A stretch of 64,000 nucleotides of DNA from Chitinophagales bacterium. GTDB lineage: Bacteria; Bacteroidota; Bacteroidia; Chitinophagales; Chitinophagaceae. The translations under genes were made by a program, and so were the position numbers. The stretch covers positions 1 through 64,000 of the forward strand of contig JANXQO010000143.1 of the NCBI GenBank assembly GCA_025353485.1, in the 5' to 3' direction. The notes under the pieces were generated by a model, which was given only the letters and a program-made list of their open reading frames with translations, searched no databases and was not told the DNA's origin. Of the stretch, positions 7,401 to 16,597 are shown piece by piece (the first letter of the stretch is position 1; each line of letters opens with the position of its first letter).

Positions 7401-10115
7401 ATGAACCCCAAATTATTAACACTTACAATTGCTGTTGCATTTTTTATAATTAATGCAGCATCTGCCCAAACAATTTCAGGAAAAATTATTGATATCTCCA
7501 CTAAAGAACCTCTCGCAGGTGTTTCCGTTAAGGTAGTAGGGAGTTCTGTTGGAGTAACTACTGATGCGAATGGAGTATTTACAATTAAAGCAACGCCACA
7601 ATCAAAATTAGATATTACGCAGGTGGGTTATGCACCTGAGCGTATATCATTAAATGGAATTACAGAAATAACGATTGAATTATCCAGACAACAAACCGTG
7701 TTAGAATCTGTAACAATTGCAGTAGGTAGCCGAAATGCACAAAGAACTTTAACCGAAACCCCATTGCCTGTAGATATTTTTTCTGCTATTGATTTAAAAA
7801 CAACAGGGCAATTAAGTTTTGATAAAGCGCTGCAATACCGTGTACCATCTTTCAATACTATTAATACACCCGTAAATGATGCAACTACACTTTTAGATCC
7901 TTATGAAATTAGAAACCTCGGCCCCAGCCGCACATTGGTTTTAATAAATGGTAAAAGAAAAAATTTAAGTTCATTGCTATATGTACAGTTTGCACCTGGC
8001 AGGGGTGAAACAGGCGCAGATTTATCTGCCATACCTACCGATGCTATAAAGCGTGTGGAAATATTACGTGATGGCGCTTCTGCGCAATATGGTTCAGATG
8101 CCATAGCGGGTGTAATGAATGTAATTTTAAAAGATAAATTTCAATATAGTTCTTTAAACCTTAATGCCGGTGTTACCAGCAAAGGCGATGGAGGTACTTA
8201 TGGTTTAGCTTTTAATAGTGGCGCCAGTTTGCCACGCAACGGATTTATTAATTATACAATAGATTTTAGCCATCAGAATAATGCAGTCCGCTCCGGAATT
8301 ATTGATGTGCCTACAGAAATAGCCACCTTTGGTGATCCATCCAAACCAGCTACAGACCCGGTAAACAAACCCATTGTAGATTTTCTTAAAATTTATCCTA
8401 CCGGAAAAAATACAAATGGCACGGGAGAAATTACAGCTGCAAAATTTCTTTATAACTTAGGTGTTCCCGTTGGCGAGAACGGTCAATTTTACAGCAATGC
8501 TGCTTTTGTTTCAAAAAAAGTTATTAGTAATGCCAATTACCGTACACCTTACTGGAAACAGGACTATGGTTTATTACATGCAGCAGGTACTACCTATATA
8601 GGCTACCAGCCTACATTTGAGGGAGATTTAATTGATTATAATGCAACGTTCGGTATGAAAAATGAAAAAAGCGGATGGAAGAATGATGTAAGCGTTACGT
8701 TTGGAGGTAACCAACAAATATATAGCGTTGATAATACAGTGAATCATGATTTGAAGGCTGCCAGCCCTACTTCTTTTAAACCGGGTGGATTTAGATTTAC
8801 AAATATTATTGGCAACTACGATGTTTCTAAATCTATCACTGATAATTTTGGTTTAGCTTTTGGTACGGAAATAAGACAGGAGACTTTTAAAATTATAGCA
8901 GGTGATACTGCTTCCTATTCAGGACAGGGAGCTAATTCATTTCCCGGTATCCGCCAGGAAAATGCTACCACCAACAGCCGGTTTAACTTTGGCGCCTATT
9001 TAGATGCAAGTTGGGATATTACCAAAGACTTTCTGGTAAATGGTACAGTACGTGGAGAAAGATACAGCGATTTTGGAAATGCCTTTGTTTATAAAGTATC
9101 TTCCCGATATAAAATTCCCGGAGATAAAGTGGTAATCAGAGGCTCTGTATCAAGTGGGTTTAGAGCGCCTACTTTACACCAGATATTTGCCCAATCAACC
9201 CAGGCATCCTTCGTGGGAGGCACCATACAACTTTCAGGTTTATTTAATAACCGAAGTAAAGAGGCATTTGCTTTGGGCATACCATTATTAAAACCTGAAA
9301 AATCAGACAACTTTACTGTGGGCTTAGGTTTAAACCCCATTAAAAACCTGAGTATAACGTTAGATTTTTATAACATTACTATAAGAGACAGAATCGTGTA
9401 CAGTTCGGCTATTTCTTCCAGCAATCCGAATAGTACATTGGGAATGATATTGGCAAATGCCGGGATAAAACAAATTCAATTTTTTATTAATGGTATAAAG
9501 ACAAGAACTAACGGAATTGATTTTGTTGCCAATTATAAAAACATTGATTTAGGCAACGGAAAGCTGGGTGTAAACCTGGCTGGCAATTACACTTTAAAAA
9601 ATGAAATATTAGGCAGCCCAAATGATCCTGCACCTATAAAAGCAGATGGCTCAACCATACTTAGTACACAAATAAAATCATTATTAACTGAAAGTCGTCC
9701 AAAATATAAAGTAGTATTGGGGGCAGATTATCACATTAATAAATTTAGTGTTAATCTTAATAATACTTTATTTGGAACAACACAGTTTCAGGATTTAGAT
9801 AATGGCGGAAGTGATTTGGAAAACATCAGGCAGAAATTTTCGCCTGCAGTAGTTACTGATATAAATGTAGGATTTGATATTTCGGATAAAATAAATTTTT
9901 CTGTTACTGTAAATAATATACTGAATGTTTTACCTAAGTGGAAACTTGAAGCATTAAACCCTGCAGGCCAGGCTGTTTTAAATAATGCTGCAGCAAAAAG
10001 TTTGCTGGAAGGATTTTTAGAATTTAGTGGCCGCTATAAAATTTTAGCCTATAATGGTTCCCAGTTCAGCCAATTGGGTACTATCTTCCAGGCTTCTTTA
10101 AATTTTAGGTTTTAA
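7401..10115 (+). CDS. TonB-dependent receptor
   Basis: Outer-membrane active transporter of 904 aa. The order is a signal peptide (cleavage near ASAQ, about residue 23), a carboxypeptidase-regulatory-like beta-sandwich (about 25-110; ISGKIIDISTKEPLAGVSVKV), a plug domain (about 115-245; LVLINGKRKNL, IKRVEILRDGASAQYGSDAIAGVMNVILK) and a 22-strand type barrel ending in ASLNFRF with the terminal aromatic residue. Gene size is normal. No SusD partner follows, which argues against a classical glycan-uptake pair and leaves a siderophore, vitamin or peptide ligand open. It lies downstream of the GLPGLI gene and the divergent two-component system, though a terminator intervenes. The substrate cannot be read from sequence. 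Confidence 0.93.
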   Translation: MNPKLLTLTIAVAFFIINAASAQTISGKIIDISTKEPLAGVSVKVVGSSVGVTTDANGVFTIKATPQSKLDITQVGYAPERISLNGITEITIELSRQQTVLESVTIAVGSRNAQRTLTETPLPVDIFSAIDLKTTGQLSFDKALQYRVPSFNTINTPVNDATTLLDPYEIRNLGPSRTLVLINGKRKNLSSLLYVQFAPGRGETGADLSAIPTDAIKRVEILRDGASAQYGSDAIAGVMNVILKDKFQYSSLNLNAGVTSKGDGGTYGLAFNSGASLPRNGFINYTIDFSHQNNAVRSGIIDVPTEIATFGDPSKPATDPVNKPIVDFLKIYPTGKNTNGTGEITAAKFLYNLGVPVGENGQFYSNAAFVSKKVISNANYRTPYWKQDYGLLHAAGTTYIGYQPTFEGDLIDYNATFGMKNEKSGWKNDVSVTFGGNQQIYSVDNTVNHDLKAASPTSFKPGGFRFTNIIGNYDVSKSITDNFGLAFGTEIRQETFKIIAGDTASYSGQGANSFPGIRQENATTNSRFNFGAYLDASWDITKDFLVNGTVRGERYSDFGNAFVYKVSSRYKIPGDKVVIRGSVSSGFRAPTLHQIFAQSTQASFVGGTIQLSGLFNNRSKEAFALGIPLLKPEKSDNFTVGLGLNPIKNLSITLDFYNITIRDRIVYSSAISSSNPNSTLGMILANAGIKQIQFFINGIKTRTNGIDFVANYKNIDLGNGKLGVNLAGNYTLKNEILGSPNDPAPIKADGSTILSTQIKSLLTESRPKYKVVLGADYHINKFSVNLNNTLFGTTQFQDLDNGGSDLENIRQKFSPAVVTDINVGFDISDKINFSVTVNNILNVLPKWKLEALNPAGQAVLNNAAAKSLLEGFLEFSGRYKILAYNGSQFSQLGTIFQASLNFRF

Positions 10116-10137
10116 AATAACTCATTTTATTTTTAAT

Positions 10138-10170
10138 GAAACCGTCTCTATATTGGGACGGTTTTTATTT
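10138..10170 (+). terminator. rho-independent terminator
   Basis: AAACCGTC and GACGGTTT pair around a short loop and are followed by a T-rich stretch. It ends the TonB-dependent receptor gene. Confidence 0.8.
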
Positions 10171-10223
10171 TTAAATAAATGATGCGGGTAAAATTTCATG
10201 CAAAGAAGAAAAAAATAAGTTTA

Positions 10224-10286
10224 AACTTTCCAAAAGTTTAAATTAAGTATTGGCGTTAGTTTATAATTACCAACTTTTGGAAAGTT
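10224..10286. repeat. 15-bp perfect inverted repeat
   Basis: AACTTTCCAAAAGTT (10224-10238) and AACTTTTGGAAAGTT (10272-10286) are exact reverse complements separated by 33 bp. They lie in the convergent spacer between the receptor and the response-regulator gene. Each arm is itself nearly palindromic. It may be a bidirectional transcription end or a dispersed repeat. Confidence 0.7.
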
Positions 10287-10341
10287 CTGTAATTAGACAT
10301 GCCCTAAATGTTATTGGCTTTAAGAAATGCCATAAACAAAA

Positions 10342-10713
10342 CTAAGCTGCATATTTACTAATATGTTCTTCTACTATTTTTTTAAGAGTGGAAACATCGA
10401 AAGGTTTTTTTAAAAATCCGTTTGCGTTTGACCTGTTGCAAACTTCCTCAATTTCATCATTGGCAGAAAAAAGTATGACGGAAATATGTTGGGTAGCCTT
10501 GTTATTCTTCATAAGGGATATTGCATTTTCTCCACCTATTTCAGGTATCCATAGATCCAATAAGATCATATCGGGTTTTACATCGCTGATATCCTCAATA
10601 ATATTATCGCACCGTGTCCTGGTTTCTACCCGGTAATTTTGTTGCTCTAATATTAATTTACACACTAATAATATTTCAGTATCATCATCAAAAATTAAAA
10701 CACATTTCTGCAT
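10342..10713 (-). CDS. single-domain response regulator
   Basis: Stand-alone receiver protein of 123 aa with no output domain. The acidic pocket is D9-D11, the phospho-acceptor Asp53 in ILLDLWIP, and the conserved Lys lies in FLKKPF (Lys103). It begins 3 bp after the stop of the giant CheB-CheR-PAS kinase, so it is almost certainly its phospho-partner. Such proteins act by protein-protein contact or as a relay intermediate. The downstream target is not in this window. Confidence 0.9.
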   Translation of the reverse strand: MQKCVLIFDDDTEILLVCKLILEQQNYRVETRTRCDNIIEDISDVKPDMILLDLWIPEIGGENAISLMKNNKATQHISVILFSANDEIEEVCNRSNANGFLKKPFDVSTLKKIVEEHISKYAA

Positions 10714-10716
10714 AGC

Positions 10717-13700
10717 TTATCTTGGTAATGTAAAATAAAAAGTGCTGCCCCTGTCCGGCTCGCTTTGTACCCATATTTTCCCATTATGGCGTTGAATAAT
10801 TTCATAACAAATAGATAATCCTATACCCAGGCCCTGGAAATGAATAGAACGTCCATCTTCCCTGTAGTACCGCTCAAATATTTTTTTGAGATTCTCTTTG
10901 CGAATACCAATACCATTGTCTTTTACTGAAACTGTTACTTCTCCATTTTCTTTAACCAAATGTACAAACACTTTATAATTCTTAGGTGAATATTTTATGG
11001 CGTTGGTCAATAAATTTATAACTACCTGCTGCAATCTTTGTTTATCGCCGGTTACAGGTTGATCTATTTCTCCCGATTTTATTATGCTATACATAGGGGC
11101 TCCATATTGCAATTGCTCTATAGAGGCCGTTATCATATCATTAAAATTAAATGTGCTAATGTGCAGCGGAAGTTTTCCATTTTGTATCTTACTCACATCT
11201 AATAATTCTGCAATAAGATTATTCAGCCTGTCAATGGATTCACCTGCTTTTTTCGCAAACATCAAATCTTTGTCATTTGTTTTCTCCATACTTAGCTGCA
11301 CCAATTGTATGTAAGCTTTAGCGGTTGTAAGCGGCGTTTTTAATTCATGGCTGGCAATAGCTATAAATTCATCTTTTGCCTGTTCTTTTGTTTTTTGATC
11401 ATGAATTTCAGTTTTAGAACCTACCCACATTTTTATTTTTCCATCCTCATCTTTTAAAGCTACTGCCCTTGTAAGATGCCATAAATATTCCCCGTCTTTT
11501 CTGAGCAACCTGTTTTCCGTCTCATAGTCCTTTCCTGTGCTTATGGATTCCTCCCATTGTTTTTTATCTTTTTCCCAATCATCCGGATGAATAATTTTTT
11601 GCCATCCCTCGCCTTTTAATTCTTCAAAAGAGAATCCTGCATAGTCGAGCAATGTTTGATTAAAATAATTTTTATTGCCTTTAGCATCAGCAGTCCATAT
11701 TTTTTGAGGCATTGAATTAGTAAGAATACGAAATTGTTCTTCACTTTCTTCTATTTTTCTTCTAGCTAAAACCTGTTCACTAACATCAGTAGCCAGCACC
11801 ATCACCCCGGTAATAGTGCCATCATCTTCCCTGTAGGGCTGGTAAACAAAGTTGAAATAAAGTGTTTCCTTTTCACCGTTTTCACGTATGAAATAAGCAG
11901 GTTCTTCCTGGCCATAATGCGTGATGCCATTTTTGTAAACATCCAGTAAATAACCCATAAAAGGCTGGTCCTTCATTTCCGGAATAATTTCCAGGAATGG
12001 TTTTCCAATCGCTTCATTACCCACATGCCAGATTTTAAATACCGATTCATTTGCGACATCAAGAATCATATCTTCTCCTTTTAAAATGCAAATAGGAGTA
12101 GATGTTTTTTCTACAATGTTGCGAAAGCGGCTTTCGCTTGCTACCAGGGTTTGCTCGGCTCTTTTGCGTTCGGTTACATCAGTAAAAAGTACGGCTACCC
12201 TGCGGCTCTCCGCTTCGCCCACTTTAAATGCATTTATCTCAAACATGCGGCCCAATGCCACTGAACCTTCTACAAGTTGTGTGGACTGACCGGTGGCAAC
12301 AACTTTTCCAAAAATTTCCATCCACTTCCTTTCAAAATCCGGAACCAGTTCCAGTATTGTTTTTCCTGCAGCATCTTTTAACCCGCTTTGTTGTTCAAAT
12401 ACAGGGTTTACTTCTACAAAAAGATAATCAACAGGTCTGTTGGCATTATCAAATATTAATTCAATAATACAAAAACCCTGTTCCATGGTTTCAAAAAGTG
12501 AACGGTATTTTGCCTCGCTTTCTTCAATCCTTTTGCGGGCAAGCACCTGTTCTGTAACATTGTCGGCTATTACCATTACTCCTGAAATAGTGCCGTCATC
12601 TTCCAGGTACGGCTGGTAGGAAAAGTTGAAATAAATAGTTTCTACCGTTCCATCCTTCCGGTTAAAATAAGCAGGTTCTTCTTTGCCAAGGTGGGTAACT
12701 CCATTTTTATATACATTATGTAACCATCCGGTAAATGGCTGCTCATTCATTTCAGGAAGAATTTCCAGGAACGGTTTTCCAATCATTTCCGGTTGTGCCC
12801 CCCATAATTTAAGTATGGCTTCATTTGCTACTTCCAGTACCATTTCTTTCCCTTTTAAAATACAAATAGGATGGGTAGCCTGTACGATCAAACTGCGAAA
12901 ACGTTTCTCATTTGCTATCAAGCTATTTTTGTATTTCTCTTTATCTGTTATATCCTCAATAGAAAGCAGGATCAGTTTTTCTTCTTTTTTTTCTCTCGTT
13001 AATTCCAGACCACTTAATAAAATTATCCGTTCGCCAATAGATAAAAAGTTATGGGTTACCTTATAATCCGTGATCTGCTTTTTTTGTGGTAAAATTTCTT
13101 CCAGCAAGGTCCGCAGCTCAGGTATATTCCATTGGCGGTTGCCCAGGTCGTAAATCAATACGCCTTCTGTTTCCTGTTCATTTACCTTGAATGTTTTATA
13201 AAAAGCCTGGTTAGCCGTTTTTACCCGCAGGTTTTTATCCAGCACCAGCAAAGGTTGATAAAGGGTGGCCACTATGCTTTCGGAATAATTTCTTGCATCT
13301 GTTACCTGCTCATTCAGGTTAATTAATTCGTGGTTCAAAACAGTCAATTCTTCGTTGGTGCTTTGTAATTCTTCCTTGCTGGTTTCCAGCTCTTCGTTCA
13401 GGCTTTGTAATTCTTCGCTGCTACTGAGCAGTTCTTCATTGGCGCTTTGTAGTTCTTCGTTTGCGGCCTCCTGTTCTTCGGTAATGCTGCGCATATCTTC
13501 CCGTACCTGTAATAGTTCCTCCTCTAATTGTCGTATCCGCAAATCTTTTTCGTCGTTTTTTGTTCTGGCAAAATTTGTTTTCTTTTTGCTTATTGCTGCT
13601 GAATCTGCCTGGGCGTTACTGTTATTTAAATCATTGTCGTGAAAGAGTATAAGGTAAAAGGGCTCCACCGTGTTTGGTAGTGGAATGGCTTCGAGGGAAA

Positions 13701-15510
13701 TATTTCGTATGGCGCCATTTACATCCACCGGGATATTTTCTTTTACAACCGTTATTTTTTTAGCTTTTGCCTTGTGCAAAATATTACGCAGTTCAAAAGC
13801 CAAACCCGGTTTTGCCATCATCAATAAATTATGGCTGGGTTTACCCGGAGCTTGTTCTAAATAGTTTGTGGTGTTGCCCCTGAAATGCAAAATGTCTAAA
13901 GTCTCATTTACTACCACACCCGCCGGGGTGTATTTAGTAAGTAAAATATCATCGGCCGTTTTTTGAAAGTCGGTGCGGATGATTTCGTTTTTGGAACCGT
14001 TTGGCAGCAGGCGGTTCAAAACTTGTTCGCTTCGCTGGCTGGCTACCTTTATAAACTTGCCGGGCACATTTTTCCGGGTAAATAATTTATCAGTTTTTGT
14101 AGCCGCTTCAAAAAGGTCGGATACACCGGCGGTAGTTTCGGATGTACCGAGCAATAAAAACCCTTTGGTGTTTAATGCATAATGAAAAGTTGTCAATGCC
14201 CTTTTTTGCAGGTAGGGCTCCATGTATATAAGCACATTGCGGCAGCTTATTACATCCATTTTGCCAAAAGGAGGGTCTTTTAAAAAATTGTGATGGGCAA
14301 ATACACACATATCCCTGATACTCTTATTCACCTGGTAACTGCCATTTGATTTGGTAAAAAATTTCTGCAATCGCTCCGGCGACACAGTCGCTGTTTCGAT
14401 CTTTTCATACAGGCCATTACGGGCTTTTACAATAGCTGGTTCGCTAAGGTCTGTGCCAAAAATTTGTATCCGTTCATGCTGGTCACCTAAAAATTCTTTC
14501 AGGCAAATTGCAATAGAATATACTTCCTGGCCGGTGCTGCAGCCTGCCACCCATATCCTTGTTATTTCTCCGGGTGTTTTATTTTTTAGAATAGATGGAA
14601 AAACAAGTGTGGATAAATTATCAAAGGTTTTTTTGTCGCGGAAAAAAGACGTAACGGGTATCAGCAGGTCCTGGTATAAAAGGTCCTGCTCTTGGATATT
14701 TGCTCTTAAAAATTTTAGATATTCGCCTGGCTCTTCGTTTTTATTAACCACCATTCTGCGAAATATGCGGCGGCGGATAGTGGTTTGTTTGTAATAGGTA
14801 AAATCCACTCCCATGCGGATGGTAAGCAGGGAAAGAATTTGTTTAAAAACATTTTCCTGCTGTTGTGGAATATTTTGAATTTCATCATCAGTAATTACTG
14901 TTTTGCTGATGACTTCTAACAATTTTTTCGGCATTTTTTCAGGTGGCAAAATAAAGTCCACCACTCCTGCCAGGGCGGCACTATGTGGCATTCCTTCATA
15001 TTCTGCCGATTCTTCGTCCTGCGCAAAGGTAATGCCCCCATGGTCTTTAATGGCTTTTAATCCCTGCGTACCGTCGGATGCAGTACCGGATAATACCACG
15101 CCTATTGCAAATTCCTGGTGCACTTCTGCCAGCGATGTAAAAAAAAGATCAATGGCGAGGTTTCGTTCGTTCCTGCCTTTTTCCGGGCGGGGTTTAAGTT
15201 TCAGTACGCCATCATTAGCAATCATCATTTTGTTGCTGGGGATGATATAAATATGATTGGGCTCTACCCGGATATCATCAGTAATTTCCATTACCGGTAT
15301 TTTGGTAACTTTTTGTAGCAGTTCGGGTAACATGCTTTCATGTTTAGGATCTAAATGCTGCACCAGCACATAAGCTATGCCCGACTCTTCGGGAATGGCA
15401 CCCAGTAATTTTTTAAAAGCATCAAGCCCGCCGGCTGAAGCGCCAATGCCTACAACCGGAAAGAGGTTTTTAGAGAGAATTTTTGTTTTATCCCGCTCGG
15501 TTGAAGGCAT
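10717..15510 (-). CDS. CheB-CheR-multi-PAS hybrid histidine kinase
   Basis: Very large cytoplasmic signalling protein of 1597 aa with no membrane span. Order: CheB-type methylesterase (about 15-200; Ser in GIGASAGG, His in VQHLDP, Asp in SGTASDGTQG), CheR N-terminal helices and SAM methyltransferase (about 215-480; SAM loop VAGCSTGQEVYS), a linker, a long coiled coil of repeating EELQS/NEEL units (about 655-750), about five PAS-like domains (about 750-1365), a HisKA domain with H box ASHELKTPL (His1388), and HATPase_c (N box LLTNAIKYS, G1 DNGIGI, G2 GLGIGLS). All catalytic residues look intact. Two of the PAS domains are close copies of each other. The fusion is known in many bacteria, but its methylation target is generally unclear; no chemoreceptor gene is nearby. 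It is co-transcribed with the receiver 10342-10713. Confidence 0.93.
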   Translation of the reverse strand: MPSTERDKTKILSKNLFPVVGIGASAGGLDAFKKLLGAIPEESGIAYVLVQHLDPKHESMLPELLQKVTKIPVMEITDDIRVEPNHIYIIPSNKMMIANDGVLKLKPRPEKGRNERNLAIDLFFTSLAEVHQEFAIGVVLSGTASDGTQGLKAIKDHGGITFAQDEESAEYEGMPHSAALAGVVDFILPPEKMPKKLLEVISKTVITDDEIQNIPQQQENVFKQILSLLTIRMGVDFTYYKQTTIRRRIFRRMVVNKNEEPGEYLKFLRANIQEQDLLYQDLLIPVTSFFRDKKTFDNLSTLVFPSILKNKTPGEITRIWVAGCSTGQEVYSIAICLKEFLGDQHERIQIFGTDLSEPAIVKARNGLYEKIETATVSPERLQKFFTKSNGSYQVNKSIRDMCVFAHHNFLKDPPFGKMDVISCRNVLIYMEPYLQKRALTTFHYALNTKGFLLLGTSETTAGVSDLFEAATKTDKLFTRKNVPGKFIKVASQRSEQVLNRLLPNGSKNEIIRTDFQKTADDILLTKYTPAGVVVNETLDILHFRGNTTNYLEQAPGKPSHNLLMMAKPGLAFELRNILHKAKAKKITVVKENIPVDVNGAIRNISLEAIPLPNTVEPFYLILFHDNDLNNSNAQADSAAISKKKTNFARTKNDEKDLRIRQLEEELLQVREDMRSITEEQEAANEELQSANEELLSSSEELQSLNEELETSKEELQSTNEELTVLNHELINLNEQVTDARNYSESIVATLYQPLLVLDKNLRVKTANQAFYKTFKVNEQETEGVLIYDLGNRQWNIPELRTLLEEILPQKKQITDYKVTHNFLSIGERIILLSGLELTREKKEEKLILLSIEDITDKEKYKNSLIANEKRFRSLIVQATHPICILKGKEMVLEVANEAILKLWGAQPEMIGKPFLEILPEMNEQPFTGWLHNVYKNGVTHLGKEEPAYFNRKDGTVETIYFNFSYQPYLEDDGTISGVMVIADNVTEQVLARKRIEESEAKYRSLFETMEQGFCIIELIFDNANRPVDYLFVEVNPVFEQQSGLKDAAGKTILELVPDFERKWMEIFGKVVATGQSTQLVEGSVALGRMFEINAFKVGEAESRRVAVLFTDVTERKRAEQTLVASESRFRNIVEKTSTPICILKGEDMILDVANESVFKIWHVGNEAIGKPFLEIIPEMKDQPFMGYLLDVYKNGITHYGQEEPAYFIRENGEKETLYFNFVYQPYREDDGTITGVMVLATDVSEQVLARRKIEESEEQFRILTNSMPQKIWTADAKGNKNYFNQTLLDYAGFSFEELKGEGWQKIIHPDDWEKDKKQWEESISTGKDYETENRLLRKDGEYLWHLTRAVALKDEDGKIKMWVGSKTEIHDQKTKEQAKDEFIAIASHELKTPLTTAKAYIQLVQLSMEKTNDKDLMFAKKAGESIDRLNNLIAELLDVSKIQNGKLPLHISTFNFNDMITASIEQLQYGAPMYSIIKSGEIDQPVTGDKQRLQQVVINLLTNAIKYSPKNYKVFVHLVKENGEVTVSVKDNGIGIRKENLKKIFERYYREDGRSIHFQGLGIGLSICYEIIQRHNGKIWVQSEPDRGSTFYFTLPR

Positions 15511-15986
15511 GAATTAGTTTCCTTTTGAGAAATATTAATATTACTAATTAGCAGTTGGTTAAGGAAAAAACTTATTAAAAAAATAAGATGCTCAAGTTAA
15601 CATATTTTACTATCACTCTTACATAAAAACAAATGTACTCAAAATTGTTCTGCGGGAATAACTTTTGGAAAACTTTTCCAGCATGTATGTCATTGCAAAT
15701 AAATATGCCTGTTATAAGATGGTTTGAATTGAAAAGAACCCGGCATCTTATGTGGCAATCCTCTGTTGGAATTTATAATAAATTAGCCACATTATATAAG
15801 CTTGATAGAACGGAAAGATTCATAAATAATTTAAGATTGCTTCGTCGTTCCTCCTCCCCGCAAAGACGAAACGTTCTGCTTTCGGTAAGATATAAAGTAA
15901 ATGACAGCAATAAATTATTTACACCAAACATCAGCTAATATAATCCCATAAGCGTTCTCCCGTTTAGGATCAGTTGACGTTCCGAA
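15511..15986. other. intergenic region with repeat remnant
   Basis: No convincing gene. A repeat-like segment at 15833-15870 contains TTCGTC and GACGAA as inverted arms around CTCC-rich sequence; it resembles a dispersed intergenic element common in Bacteroidota. An open frame of about 100 codons across 15633-15938 is judged spurious because this repeat runs through it. Confidence 0.5.
15833..15870. repeat. dispersed intergenic repeat, single copy here
   Basis: The core AGATTGCTTCGTCGTTCC is followed by a C-rich part and GCAAAGACGAA. Inverted ends TTCGTC/GACGAA could form a hairpin. Recognition as a dispersed family is from memory of similar sequences; only one copy is seen in this window. 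Confidence 0.5.
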
Positions 15987-16280
15987 TTATACAACTTTTA
16001 TTCTTTCAACACTTGTCTCGTATTTTGACAATAGCCGGCAAACACTTTCTGCAAATTCCTTTTGCGGTGTGCTGTAATCAACGGTAACATATAAAACAGA
16101 TGCAATGCTGATAATTGCATCTTTTACTTTTGGTAAAGCTTTTACCTGAAGCATAGCAGCAGCTTCATCTTTTACTACAGGTTCATCCGAAGATTTTTTG
16201 ATTAGCATATCCTGGTTCTGTGTTGAATTGTTATTGCATGCTGCAATAAATAAAAATAAAATGAAGAGTATTTTTTTCAT
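15987..16280 (-). CDS. small putative lipoprotein
   Basis: Protein of 97 aa with a lipoprotein leader ending in FIAAC (Cys15). After an Asn/Gln-rich linker the mature domain (about 40-97) has an alternating pattern (VKDAIISIASVLYVTVDYSTPQ) that may form a small alpha/beta fold. No family recognised. Standing alone, it is divergent from the plus-strand gene at 16598. Confidence 0.6.
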   Translation of the reverse strand: MKKILFILFLFIAACNNNSTQNQDMLIKKSSDEPVVKDEAAAMLQVKALPKVKDAIISIASVLYVTVDYSTPQKEFAESVCRLLSKYETSVERIKVV

Positions 16281-16403
16281 AAATAAATTTTGGCGCTTTA
16301 ATAATTGTTTTTTATAAGTAGATTAATATTCATTGTTCACGCTTTTAAATTACTACTTTTTTTTACTTTCAACATTATTTGGATGGATTGATATAAAAAA
16401 CAC

Positions 16404-16511
16404 AACGCATTAAGTTAACACAAACCAAGAAGGTTTTATAATTCTTTCTCAATTTAAAATCTTGAAAAAAACCTTCCTGGTTTGTATCGTGTATTCTTAA
16501 CTTAATGACAT
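16404..16511. repeat. imperfect inverted repeat element
   Basis: Left arm 16404-16436 and right arm 16467-16511 are imperfect reverse complements around a 30-nt AT-rich loop. The outer right end CTTAATGACATTGC also occurs at 84-97 in the window, pointing to a dispersed element. Confidence 0.6.
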
Positions 16512-16556
16512 TGCAAGGTGTGACACAAAAGATATTAATGGTTTAAAATATTTCTA

Positions 16557-16564
16557 TAAATTTG
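16557..16564 (+). promoter_or_regulatory. TAnnTTTG -7 element
   Basis: TAaaTTTG lies 33 bp upstream of ATG 16598. It overlaps the in-frame TTG at 16562, which makes that TTG unlikely as a start. No clear -33 TTG was found at the ideal distance. Confidence 0.4.
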
Positions 16565-16597
16565 TATATCCCTATTATACCTCAAAACCTATCATTA

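Larger units (their letters stand above)
16281..16597. other. intergenic region with long imperfect hairpin
   Basis: Holds an imperfect inverted repeat (16404-16436 with 16467-16511) and the promoter of the following plus-strand gene. The inverted arms share ATTAAGTTAACACAAACCA on the left and TGGTTTGT...TTAACTTAAT on the right, with AAGGTTTT/AAAACCTT at the inner ends. No other gene is seen. Confidence 0.55.

Noticed and set aside
15633-15938. Plus-strand open frame of about 100 codons
   Set aside because: It is crossed by a dispersed intergenic repeat and its composition is not protein-like; no family likeness.
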